13,968 bases of DNA from Ectocarpus siliculosus (lineage: Eukaryota > Sar > Phaeophyceae > Ectocarpales > Ectocarpaceae), in contig FN649738.1 in the NCBI GenBank assembly GCA_000310025.1, positions 2,295,563 to 2,309,530 of the forward strand, given 5' to 3'. Below the pieces are notes generated by a model. That model was not told the origin of the DNA, ran no database searches, and saw only the letters and a program-made list of their open reading frames with translations. Each line of letters starts with the position of its first letter. Within the stretch, counting starts at the first letter, position 1. Shown in pieces: positions 1 to 9,766 of this stretch. The position numbers were made by a program, and so were the translations under genes.

Positions 1-498
1 GGCGGAGGTCACGCCTCCCCGGCCAGTGGCGGCCGAGCCGCCGCCGCCGCCGCCGCCGCCGCCGCTTGAGAGCCAGCCCACCGCCGCGTTGCCGTGGGCC
101 CAGGCGCGACCACCGCCGCCCGTTCTGCCGGCGCCGCTCTCGGGGTGGAAGAAGGAGGTGGTCATCACGATGCCCCTGCCGCCGCTGCCGCCGCCGTCCT
201 TGCCGCTGAAGCGATAGTCGTCTCCCTTCCCCTCCATCGACAGGCTGCTGCCGCCGTTGGCCGTAGTACCAGGAAGGTCCACTCCCACAGCTGCCGCTGC
301 CGCAATGGTGGCCATGTTCGTGTTGACGGTCCGGGGGCTGGGCTGATGATGATGCCGGGCCCTCCTGGCGACGGCGGCGGCGTGGCGGGGGACGGGGTCG
401 TTGTTGTCGGAGGCGCCCAGGTCCGCGGCGTCCTTGCCGGTCGTGGTCTCGAAAACACGCTTGGGGCAGAAGTCGATCCAGCTCTCCGAGGTTGCACG
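1..498 (-). CDS. EsV-1-7 gene exon 4, truncated by the window edge
   Basis: Open in the phase-0 frame for 166 codons with no stop, starting RATSESWIDFCPKRVFET after acceptor cggcag (AG at 500-499), with a CT-rich tract upstream. It has no further EsV-1-7 repeat in the visible part; it is rich in Gly, Ala and Ser and has a run of ten Gly encoded by the (CCG)n tract near 40-65. Frame continuity and the phase-0 acceptor support it as the next exon, but no homology confirms it. The stop codon lies outside the window. Confidence 0.6.
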
Positions 499-3400
499 CT
501 GCCGTTTTTCGTCGCCAACACAATTGAGAAGAAGGAGGGTGTATGCATACGAATGAAAGTGAGTGAGAGATCAGAGGGGAGGGGAACAAGGGGTGGAGTA
601 AAACAAAAGATGCCGTTTATCGTCAACAACGAAGCGGGAAAGAGCGGGTGGTGTGCATGACGAATAGCGTGACGGATCAGAGGGAGAGGGCAACAAGGGA
701 AACAACGGGAAACAAGCGGTAAAACACGGCCTTACACAGCTCAAGGTCGTGCGTGTGGAACGGAGGCGGTGTAACCTTTGCCAACCGCCCGCTTACCAAA
801 CCGCACACACCCTACAACACAGATCGAGGGCTTCCGCCGCCGGGGTGTACCGACTCCCCAGAAAACAACACGGGGGAGGGGGGAAGGTGTACAAGTAGAT
901 TCAACTAGGTTTACAGTAGACACACACCAACGTGGAGGAAAAAAACTCACCCTGTGCCCCCCGGCGCGCGCCGGTGTGTGCCCCCGCTTGGGGACAGGAT
1001 GCCCCCTCTTTGGCAAGGGTGCCCTCCCGCCTCCGCCACCACCACCACCGCCGCCGCCGCCAGCACCGAGGCTGAACGCGGGCATGGCTCCCGCAGGCAA
1101 GGCCGGAGGCTTGGCAGCAGCAGCGGCAGCCGCCGCCGCGGAGTCGTGGGCGAAAGATCGGGGCCCGTTGCGGGCGCGCTTGGCCGGGCTGCTGCACGGC
1201 TTGGCGGCCCCGGCCGTCGAGCGTCGAGATGCGAGATCGACCATGTCGTCGAACCTGTGCGCGGCGCAGAAGCGAGCGCGGCCCCCCTCCTCGCCGTACC
1301 TCGGACGCTTCAGGCAGCCGGGTTCACCGCAACGCGGGTTCTGTTTTTTCGTGGTCGCGAGAGAGACGGGGGGGGGCGGTGGGGGGGAAGCAATTTCGTT
1401 CCGTGTCTCTGCTGATATGCATAGGTCACAATAATAATTGATCCCTGTCGTCGCATCCATCGGAACACCTTGGTCGGGCGGGGAGGTTTTGCAGTGGGTA
1501 AGGCAAGCGGAGGGACGAAGAGAAGAGTGCCTCTACTGGCCGATCAACGAACGCTTACGTCAAGGTGCGGACCTGGAATACTTCAATACCAGGATAGAGA
1601 TAGATGGATTCGTTGGGTCATACTGATGAAATAAAAAAATGCTAGGTTTGCAATGAGCCGCGGAATAAAAGAAGTGCGGGCGCGAGGCCTTCCCTCCTCG
1701 GTCTCGAAAAGAGAAAAAAATGCGCTTTGTGACGGCGGTGGTCCGTCATTTTCACGTCTTGTCACCGAGAACCACACGGTCATGGCAAACCGGGAATCTG
1801 GCGACTGCTTCCGCATGCACTAGCGCACGGGTGTCGGCCATCATCATCATCATCAGCAGCAGCAGCAGCAGCATGACAAGCATTTAGCTGCCCCTCATTC
1901 ACCAGCAGCTGGCATGAATCTCTCCGCACTCGTCCCAATACATGGTACACACGCAACACGACCGACACTCTTGACAAACGAACGACGTGGTAACATAAGG
2001 AGGAAAACCCTCACCTTGACGTCAAGCATGTTCTCGATCTTGTGCGCGCTGCAGAAGCGGGCCTTCTCCCCCTCCCAGCCGAAAGTCGGCTGGCGAACAC
2101 ATCCGAGCTCAGACTCGCATCGAGGGTGCTGTTCGTTGTGTAACAAACAAGACACAGCAGCAGCAAAACACATTCGAAGAGATGGGAACACAACTTCAAA
2201 CATGCAGGTTTGCATGGAGTGGTAGGTGGGGGGGCATGGAAGACCGCAGGTTTTTTGAGGTGAACCAAGGTCAAGGTTTACGGCGGTGGGGGGCGGGCGG
2301 CCCAAGGAGAAAGGGGCGTCGTCTGTGTTTCGTCGAATCGAGTACGCACACCTGAAGAGGCGGAGAGATGGCACCCCCCTAAACCAACTTTCGAAGCTCG
2401 ATTGCTCCACACCCAACGGGGGGTGCGGAAAGAGCCTGAAAATTCCACGGACAGCCCTCGACGACATGTTTCGAAAACCATCATATCAGGTGTTGGCACA
2501 AGCTTGGTTGTGGAGCAATCGAGCTTTGAAATTCGGGCTACAGCGGGGGTGCCACCTCTCCGCCTCTTCCGGTACATTCAAACACGCAAAAGAACGAAAC
2601 GAGGGCTGCACCCGTAGCTGGCTACAATCGCCTTTGGCCTTAAATACTTGCAGCAGATTTTTTGCGGAAGGCAAAGTTCACGTTTTGTCAACAAAAATAT
2701 TGTTCTTCAGAACATGTTAAGCACTAGTGCCCGGGCGAATAATTCCGCTGCCGCCCTGTACAATGCACGTGATACAAAGCGTGACACGGACGGAATTAAA
2801 CGGAAAATTCAAGTCGTCTCATCCCCTGAATAGACCGCGCTATAAGGTGCCCGGTAGCTACTTATCTGGCAGGCACATTTCGGCACTACTGAGGGACCCG
2901 TATTTCACAAATATCTAATATCCTGATGTTTGTATGCGCACCGCAGAAGGGGGGGTTAGGGGTTAGGGGGGCCTCAGCAGCAGGTCGAGAGGAACCTAAA
3001 GATTTGTAATTTCGGTGTTCTCTCTAGGTGCCGGTGTTCTGCGTGTTCGAGTACGGAAAATAATTTGCTACCAGCTGGCTGTGATTGTGCTCTCTGCCAC
3101 GGCGCTTGCCTTGAGGCAGGTGCGAAAACGTCACGCAAGCTGGATGCAGGTAACGGCTAAAGGGCGAATACCCCTGGACACAAGTCGGGTAAGTACGAGT
3201 TGTACCACCAACACGAGACGTGACAACCCCCCCCACCCGTCCTTTTGATATGCCACCACCACCGACATGTCCTTGGAGTTATATCGGGCAATCTTAAAAT
3301 AACGTGCCAAAAAAAAGGCACGTACACACAAAACATAGATGCTCCAGCGGCAAACCCACAACCGAGAGAAAAATTCAAATCTTCTTGACCTCCTCCCGAC

Positions 3401-5247
3401 AGCAGCAGCCGAGCAGCTGCGATTGTACAGCAAGTGCAAGTTGGCAAGTGGTGCAAGTAGACCTTTTCTTGGATAGCGATGGAATCGTTGCGTCATACTA
3501 AGAAAAAGCAGGAAGACAAAGATATTCCTTTCCCTGATCAACCGATTTGTATGTTGGAGTACGCATATGTATAACCCTTTGGTCGGGCCTGAGCCTATTA
3601 TATGGTACGGATATACGTCGGTGTAAACTGCCTGCAGCACAGCAACAGTTTTAGGAAAAATAACAGCAGCTGCCAGCCTGAAATAATTGATCCAGCCATT
3701 TGAATCCCATCCCTCACGCGGTGTTGTTCGGCGGTCCTTCTTCATGCAGTCAACGTTATCAACGTTATGGATACGATGCACACAGATATGTCTGCTGTGT
3801 TCAAGAGAACACGGGCAGAGGAGAGACCACAAGCCACGCCGGAAAACACGAGAAAAAAACAAGCCAACGCCGGCCGGTAGGCATGCCCGGTAGGCGTGTG
3901 CTTCCGTCTGGAGTCTCCGGGAAAGTAATCAACCAGCCGGATATTTTTCTGTGCGTTATTTTGCTCGTGGTTGTCTTTGACTTTCAAAGTTTCCCCAAAT
4001 CGACCAGCACTGATTGCGCGTGGTTGGTGAGCGCGGAAGGCTGCTTCCGAGTCAACAACGCTCAGCAGTACAGCCGGTGGGACAGAAGCAGGTACTTGAA
4101 GATGCTTCCAGCAGCGATCGGAAATGTTTTTGTGGGGGGTCACGTGCAGACCAGACCCAACAACCAACCAATAGGCCGAATGGTTCGTTCGGGGTCTGCC
4201 AATACTCCGGCGAAACCTCATCATCAACTATCTCTCTCTACGGCGTTATGTATGATGACACGCATTCTATTCTCGACGCCAGTTTTTTTGCCATGCCCGC
4301 CAGTAGGCAGAGACCAGACACGCTTGCCCTGCGGGCCAAGCGATAAAAAATAAAGTGTTGAACGACGTCAAGACAGCGACGGGCACTCGTATCCATAGCA
4401 TGTAGCTGAAAGCTAGCAAGGGATCTCGAGCGAGGTGCACTATGAACGTATTATGCATACCCTTGCGGCCCCCCACAGATTGTGAATACTGCGTACTTCG
4501 AAGTGCTTCGTATTTACGTATTTACGCTTGTACTTACGTGGTACCTGGTACCATATACAAAACCTGTACATGAAAACGGGCGGGCAACCATGTGGATTTT
4601 CTTCCTCTCTTCTCTCTCGCGTTTTGTGTGTACTCTCACCGTCATCTGGCGTGTGTACAAGTATATTCCTCTCAAATTCAATGCGGTACTCAGGGCAACG
4701 TCGTCAACAATACATAATCATCACAGAGAAAGAGAAAAATAACAACGCCAACCAAACGAAGCACACCAACAACGCGCACACCTTGACATCCACGTAGTTG
4801 TCCATCTTGTGCAGGGTGCAGTACTCCGCCTTCTGCCCCGGCAGGGCGTAGCGGGGGGGCTTGCTGCAGCCAGGCATCTGGCAACGGTTGCGTTTGCTGC
4901 CGCCGGGTGTGGCAGCGGCGGTCGTATCGGTCATCCCCGGCAGGCGGTGCTCCGAGCAGTGGCTGGGCCGCTCCCCGCGGGACGCGTGGGTGGCCCTCCT
5001 GGAGCACCCTCCAAACACGCACTGCTGCTGCTGCTGCCGCGGCTGCTGACTGCGCGGGGTCTTGACGATGCCGGCGCCGGCGCCGCCGTTGTTTCGCTGG
5101 TGCTTGATCGGAGACTCGTCAGGCTCCCCCCAGAAGCGCCTCGGCGCCGCCGCCGCCGCCGCCGCCGCCCCCGTCGGGGTGCGGTAGGGATCCTCCGGCA
5201 CGGCTGCGATGGCTGCTTCCGCGGCGGAGACGTGGTAGCTGCTCCGG

Positions 5248-5286
<39 letters not shown>

Positions 5287-6320
5287 AAGTACAACGACGA
5301 CGATCCGTTAGCAGCAACACTGTGCTGTTGGTGGTGGTTGGAGATGATCATGTCATCCCGCAGCAGGACGGCGTCGGGGTGATCATGGAGGCTGCGGCTG
5401 CGGTGGTGGTGGTGGTGCACAGCGGCCTGCGTCTGCAGGTCGTACAGCCGGCGCTCGTGGGATGCCGCCGATGATGACGATCCTCCGCGGCGGTGTTGGT
5501 ACTGCTGCTGCCTGGGTGGGGATGGCGGCAGCGGTGCGTTTGCGTCGGGAGCAGAAGAAGAGGGGTGGAACATTTCCGGTCCACGAACGATCCGCGGAGA
5601 ACGGCTGCGTGAGACGTCGTTGTCACCGCCGCCGCCGCTGCTGCTGCCGCTCCCGAATGGCGCACCCGGCTGCAGAGGCTGCTCTGGACGCCTCTCGAAG
5701 TGCGGGTAGTCGTCACTGGTGGCGGCGGCGGCGGGGGGCGGCTCTGTCACGACAGCAGTTGGCACGGCTGCGGCGGCGGAGGAGGAAGTGCTGCGCCAAC
5801 CGGGGGGACACTGCTGCTGGGATGGTGGTCCAAAGGCTCGGGCAAAGCCGTTCCGACTGCTGCCGCCGTCGCTCCAGTCATCATGCTGCTGCTGCTGTTG
5901 CTGCTCTTTCCTGGGCTGCGGGAGACCCCTGAGAAGGCTCGCCACGGGCTTGAGCCAGGGCTTGCGCTCGGGTTGCTGGCAGAGGGGCCCTGCGTTGCTC
6001 ATAATCATCATCGGAGCGGCGGCGGTTGCCGGGTCGCTACGCGGCATCCCGGGGTCGATTCCGATCATGCTGCTGCTGCTGCTGCTGCTCCTTTTTTTCT
6101 CATTGTTGCTGCTGTTGTTGTTGTCATCCTCGTTTCGGCTTGTCCTGCCGCCGCCACCGAGTTGTTGTTGCTGCTGCTGCTGCTGCTGGGGCACCGACGA
6201 GCTCCTGGGGGGCCACGTCCAGCTGATGCTGCTGCTGCTGCTGCTGCTGTTGGTGTAGATGGTTTGGCCCGAGTGCCCCGCTGGTCGTGTGCAAGGTCTT
6301 CCCAGATGGAAAGCAGCCAT
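1..6320 (-). CDS. EsV-1-7 repeat (cysteine-rich) protein gene, 3'-partial, four exons
   Basis: Minus-strand spliced gene: exons 6320-4782, 2128-2015, 1340-951 and 498-1, running off the left edge (at least 847 aa). Seen: four Cys/His repeats of form C-x4/5-C-x15-C-x2-H, at residues C434/C439/C455/H458, C480/C485/C501/H504, C517/C523/C539/H542 and C555/C560/C576/H579. The later copies share a P-x-(Y/F)-G core and a (M/Y)-(V/L)-D-(V/L) end. Known: this is the EsV-1-7 repeat, found in phaeoviruses and expanded in brown algae; the family includes Ectocarpus IMMEDIATE UPRIGHT, needed for early sporophyte development. The biochemical role is unknown; metal binding by the Cys/His set is plausible. 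The N-terminus is low complexity (Gln, Ser, Ala, His runs) and probably disordered. All junctions are phase 0 with GT/AG borders. I chose the ATG at 6320 because it is the first in-frame ATG after an in-frame stop at 6440-6438 and has G at -3 and +4. Family call is firm; I cannot say which member it is. Confidence 0.85.
499..950 (-). other. EsV-1-7 gene intron 3
   Basis: A 452-nt intron bounded by gtgagt at the 5' end and ggcag at the 3' end. I see no repeat element or RNA gene in it. Confidence 0.6.
951..1340 (-). CDS. EsV-1-7 gene exon 3: repeat 4 plus Ala/Gly-rich linker
   Basis: 390 nt, residues 552-681, opening with a canonical repeat (NPRCGEPGC, then FCAAH) directly after acceptor aaacag (AG at 1342-1341). 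After the repeat come a basic patch (SPAKRARNGPR, possibly a nuclear localisation signal), runs of nine Ala and twelve Gly, and a short internal duplication PKRGHPVPKRGHTP. The donor is strong, AGG|gtgagt (GT at 950-949), phase 0. Confidence 0.8.
1341..2014 (-). other. EsV-1-7 gene intron 2
   Basis: A 674-nt intron (gtgagg ... acag). It holds a (CAT)n/(CAG)n microsatellite at about 1839-1873 and a 22-bp sequence at 1603-1624 that recurs in intron 1 with 20 of 22 matches. No additional repeat-coding exon seen. Confidence 0.7.
1839..1873. repeat. CAT/CAG trinucleotide microsatellite
   Basis: Five to six CAT/ATC units run directly into six CAG units, in intron 2 of the EsV-1-7 gene. Confidence 0.9.
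2015..2128 (-). CDS. EsV-1-7 gene exon 2: repeat 3 as a single-repeat cassette
   Basis: A 114-nt, 38-residue exon that is almost exactly one EsV-1-7 repeat, beginning HPRC and ending LDVK. Acceptor: pyrimidine-rich tract then gaacag (AG at 2130-2129). Donor: AAG|gtgagg (GT at 2014-2013). Both ends are phase 0, so the exon can be included or skipped without breaking the frame. The first cysteine pair is spaced C-x5-C rather than C-x4-C. Confidence 0.85.
2351..2572. repeat. Imperfect inverted repeat (MITE- or hairpin-like)
   Basis: Left arm 2351-2413 and right arm 2506-2572 are reverse complements over about 63-67 nt at roughly 85% identity, with two long near-perfect blocks (GAAGAGGCGGAGAG and AGCTCGATTGCTCCACA) and a loop of about 92 nt. 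It could be a miniature inverted-repeat element or an inverted duplication that folds as a long hairpin in the pre-mRNA. No clear target-site duplication is visible. Confidence 0.8.
2949..2971 (+). repeat. Short telomere-like G-rich stretch
   Basis: Two TTAGGGG-type units embedded in G runs. Too short to be a real telomeric array; it may be chance, or could form a G-quadruplex. Confidence 0.4.
4782..6320 (-). CDS. EsV-1-7 gene exon 1: disordered N-terminus plus repeats 1 and 2
   Basis: Codes for residues 1-513. Residues 1-430 are low complexity, with Gln runs at about 45-53, 140-145, 347-357 and 429-433, Ser runs near 25-31 and 78-84, a His run at 302-306 and an Ala run at 385-392; a short SRSRSPR stretch lies near 237. 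Repeat 1 (from C434) is degenerate: it keeps the C,C,C,H spacing but lacks the P-x-Y-G core and the DVK end. Repeat 2 (from C480) is canonical and ends in DVK exactly at the donor AAG|gtgtgc (GT at 4781-4780). Reading past the donor gives a hydrophobic 25-residue tail and a stop at 4704, which is probably intron. Confidence 0.85.
5249..5282 (-). repeat. CAG microsatellite encoding polyglutamine
   Basis: A nearly pure CTG run on the plus strand reads as CAG on the coding strand and encodes the 11-Gln tract (residues 347-357) of the EsV-1-7 protein. Shorter CAG or AGC tracts in the same exon encode the other Gln and Ser runs. Confidence 0.9.
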
Positions 6321-7817
6321 GTCTGTTCGCAGCGATCCACGCACTTTGGCTGCTGCCGCTGTTGATGTTGAGGTTCGGGACACAAAAGTAACAACGGATC
6401 CCCCTCCTCCCTTGCCTTTGCCAAGCGTTGTTGTTATTCACTCTTTCCCCCCCCCCCCACCGCAACTCCTCCTTGCCTTGGGGAGCGAGAAGAGCGTGAG
6501 AGAGCAGAGGGCAAAACTCAAAAGCAGGGCAGGGGTCGAAAAACGGAGAGGGCGGGTGTGAAGAGCGTATTGTGTCCTCTCTTCTTTTTCGATCTCTCTC
6601 CAGCTCCCTCTAGCACACAGGGCAAGCTTGTGAGTTGCCGTGTGTGTTCAATAATAAACGCCAAACGCGAGTGATTTTTCGACGGTGGACCTCAGGTAGC
6701 TGCAGACCAGCCCCCCCTCCGCGTTCTCCCCACTTGCAACGGGCACGACAGAGCAGGAGTTGCTTGTTGCTTCGGGGGGGAAAGGAGAAAGGATCTTGGT
6801 GTAGCAGCGGCGGGTGGAGGGTATGGCCGACGAGGCCCTTGAAGAGCGTTGGCTCGGTGAGACTTGTAAACAGAGCCGTTGTTTCTTGACCTGCCTACGA
6901 TTTTTCGAGGAAAAAAAATTGTTGGTTGTTGGACCAACCACGACGGACGGCTGCGTGTGCTACGGCCGGTGATAGCTTCACGTCTGCAGAGCTGAGAGGG
7001 CACTTGGTTGCTGCCGGAGACCTCGTTATTTTTAGCAGATGAGCATCACAAGATACGTGCTTTGACTACCCAGGCTTTTTCGCCCATTGTTTGTCCGAGC
7101 CTAAATGTACAATCTAATAAATGTCGAATTCGCTTGTGGGTTGGTGTAGTGTCGTGCTTGTTTTTTCGTGAGAGAGACACTAGAAAATAGAGCACGGAGA
7201 AGAGAGGAAAAATAACAAAATAACTGAGGACCCGCATCCGGCAGCCAAGTGAGTTAGGGTACGACGGCAGACGGGTAACTACATATACAAACGTAGACGG
7301 GTAATATCCGACGCCGGATGCTACAGCACATAGATAGAAGAGGGTGGTGACTTGCAACGGTTATGAGGCGGGTGATGGTCTGCAAGAAAAACACCAAAGG
7401 CGACATGCCGGCAACGTGCAGCAGCAACAGCAAGGTCGGTGCTTGCTGCTGTTGTTTGGGTGTTCTACAGCATCCTGGATCCTTGCAACTACCCGTTGTG
7501 GCATGTTCTCAAAAGCCAATGTAATAAAATTCGCGAAACACGCGCGCGGCACGTCTTATAATATTGCCGACGAGGAGTGGGGGGAGGTGCCACACATCTG
7601 GCACACACACAACATCATGCCCGCGGGTGTGTGTAATTTGTTGCTCGGCGGCACGGAATGATGGATTCCCTGTGCATGCACGTCACACCAGCTTTCCTTG
7701 AATATACCTTCGTGCGTCCATCTACGGACGGTAGCTGCATCTACTGCCGTATGTAGCTATGAAAATTGAAAATTGTGCCGAGGGTGGCACCTTCGTCCAT
7801 CTATATGTATGTATGGT

Positions 7818-7852
7818 TGGTTGTGCATCATGGTTGTGCACATGGTTGTGCA
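7818..7852. repeat. Three direct copies of TGGTTGTGCA
   Basis: Exact 10-mers at 7818, 7831 and 7843, separated by 2-3 nt. No function inferred. Confidence 0.85.
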
Positions 7853-8257
7853 TTCATGCACCATTGATTGGCGGTGCTACCTAAAAATGCTGCTACAAGA
7901 TAGGAAGGTAAGCAGTGCAGCTTGTTGTATGCATGCCGCCTTGGGTTCATTGACACCTCCTCCGGGCTTGTATGCCGGCCGAAGGGCCTCAAGACAACAA
8001 GAGCAGTGCTTGAGAACGGGGGTTTTAATGTTTAACCCTTACTTACATCTTACTTACATGACTTGCATGACTGGGTTAATTTGATTTTTTTTTTTTTTTC
8101 CCCACAACTGGCTCTCTGCGCTCAAAGATCTTCCAAGCATGCGTGTACACCCATAAATCACGGCGGCAAGGATAGTGCAGCAGTGGGTCCATATGAGGGG
8201 CTCACAGGGATGGGGACGCGGTATATGTAAGGGTTGACGAACAGGAGTACAGTAGTA

Positions 8258-8314
8258 CTACTGCTGTACAGCAGTAGCAGCTATGCGGAGATAAATACAC
8301 TGCTGTACAGCAGT
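8258..8314. repeat. Two near-identical palindromes
   Basis: A perfect 20-nt palindrome (CTACTGCTGTACAGCAGTAG, 8258-8277) and a 16-nt copy of its core (ACTGCTGTACAGCAGT, 8299-8314), with centres 39 nt apart. Could be a dimer-binding site or a hairpin pair; unassigned. Confidence 0.85.
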
Positions 8315-8610
8315 AGTTTCTGAGCAGGTGTGCATGTTTGTCTCCGACAGCAACGTCCGCACAGAGGATGTACCTGTGCAAGCAAAACCTGCTGGCACAT
8401 CTTCTCCACCTCATCCTTGGACAGAGGATACGGCAAGCGCATATGCTAGCGGCGCTAGATATGAAGACGCTGACGGGAAACCGCCTCACAGAAGCGCGCC
8501 AGATCGACGAAAAAAACGGCCCGCTCATCAGAGAATCGAGACCACCATCCACTATGGCACAAAATGTATAAAAATCGTGATGAATTTTACTATTTTGTAC
8601 TACAAATAGA

Positions 8611-8640
8611 GAGCTGTCATCGGAGCTGTCATCGGAGCTG
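8611..8640. repeat. 12-nt tandem repeat, 2.5 copies
   Basis: Unit GAGCTGTCATCG at 8611 and 8623, then a partial copy GAGCTG at 8635. No function inferred. Confidence 0.9.
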
Positions 8641-9444
8641 TAGTCCCGAAAACTCTTGCCTTTGAGCCAACAGCAGACGAACCACCCTTCACTCCCAATA
8701 CTGGGAACCACACGCACCGCAATCACAGCAACATCAAGCACCGAGGCTGTACGTTAGCATCGGCTCCGGTGTGCGCTTTCTCTGCTCTCCCCCGCGGATG
8801 CGGCACCGGGTTGATCATGTTCAGGGTGCTGTATGTACTCTCCGGTGGGTATTTTGCGTTTGAATCTTACAGTACCGGTAGGCAGTAGATTGGATCTGGA
8901 AAGGATATCCGCCCCACGTCAGAGAGATTAGGCATGGGTGAATAGTATTGTACTATGTGCGTCCTGTGCGCATTGCTGATAAGCGTGCTTTTGGGGTGGG
9001 CTGCCTGTGTCTCCCTGCTGGTCTCTTATGTATGTTTTTGCTCTTAAGCCGAGGCACAACGGCGATCTTTCGGCACGCAAAGTGATCGGAGCTGAGAACG
9101 GAGCTGAATCGGCCTGTAGTCACGTAAGGGTTAATGTTCGTGTTTTCGTAAGTTTAAGTTTTGCAAGTTGGTGCTTAGTCGCGAGCGGCGATCCGAACGA
9201 ACTCGTTAAGTCAAGCCCTTGCTTTAGGTAAACCGTACTGGTACGCGTTACTTCTGAGTACGTTTTTTTTTTTTTTAGGTTTGATACGCCGCTGCCAGTG
9301 CGTCGTTTGCTGTTGTGTTGTTCTTTGTTTTGCGTTGACCGCCCTAACCGGCTTACCAATATTTCTTGTGCGTGTGGTTGGTTGTTGTTGTTGTCTTCAC
9401 AGCGTGTGTGTGTAGAGATATACGTACCCAATACTTCGAAGTAA

Positions 9445-9733
9445 AATGCGGCACATAAATCGCCGAACAGCGTCGTCCCCTCACCCACGAACCCTGTCCC
9501 GCCCCCCCCATACACACCGCTGAAACGAAAACCAGAGGAGCAGACCCGGATTGCGCGAGCCGTCGTCGACACCGACGATGTACTCTGGACACTGGACCAA
9601 CCCCCAGAACAAAACGCCGCCACCGCCCTCCGCCCAACACCGCCGCCGCAACATGGGCAGGCCCAGACCGAACCAAAGGAGATGTTGTCATCCGGAGTAG
9701 TAGCAGGAGGAACGATGATTAGCGGCAGCGGCA

Positions 9734-9766
<33 letters not shown>

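Larger units (their letters stand above)
2129..4781 (-). other. EsV-1-7 gene intron 1 (2.65 kb)
   Basis: The longest intron here, bounded by gtgtgc and gaacag. I searched it for further C-x4-C / F-C-x2-H coding cassettes on the minus strand and found none. It contains an imperfect inverted repeat (2351-2572), a telomere-like G-rich stretch (2949-2971) and one copy of a 22-bp dispersed repeat (3478-3499). Open frames inside it have no recognisable domain. Confidence 0.7.
6321..9444. other. Divergent intergenic region, no supported gene
   Basis: It separates the start of the minus-strand EsV-1-7 gene from the start of the plus-strand ENDOV gene, so both promoters should lie here, plus any 5' untranslated exons. 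Open frames here are short, mostly begin at non-ATG codons and show no family I recognise. A frame at 8338-8571 (plus) looks a little protein-like (predicted helical, ending at a stop) but starts at TTG and has no support. Visible structure: a C12 run at 6447-6458, a 9-bp inverted pair at 7234-7242/7313-7321, small tandem repeats at 7818-7852 and 8611-8640, palindromes at 8258-8314, and T runs at 8085-8099 and 9263-9276. A strong acceptor-like ttgtcttcacag ends at 9402 and might close a 5' UTR intron of ENDOV. Confidence 0.6.

Noticed and set aside
94-660. 188-codon plus-strand open frame at the left edge.
   Set aside because: It is the exact reverse-complement frame of EsV-1-7 exon 4, and the minus strand fits the phase-0 splice model better.
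3131-3862. 243-codon minus-strand open frame inside EsV-1-7 intron 1.
   Set aside because: No EsV-1-7 motif or other domain and no matching splice frame; probably chance.
3700-4353. 217-codon plus-strand open frame inside EsV-1-7 intron 1.
   Set aside because: Starts at TTG, no recognisable domain, composition like its non-coding surroundings, opposite strand to the host gene.
4704-4781. Hydrophobic C-terminal extension of EsV-1-7 exon 1, which could be a membrane anchor ending at a stop.
   Set aside because: It begins exactly at a GT donor after DVK, the same point where repeat 3 ends its exon, so it is more likely intron. An isoform retaining it is not excluded.
7344-7661. 105-codon plus-strand open frame.
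   Set aside because: GTG start, a short Gln run from a simple repeat, nothing recognised.
8202-8741. 179-codon minus-strand open frame in the intergenic region.
   Set aside because: Begins at GTG, crosses palindromes and tandem repeats and has no known domain.
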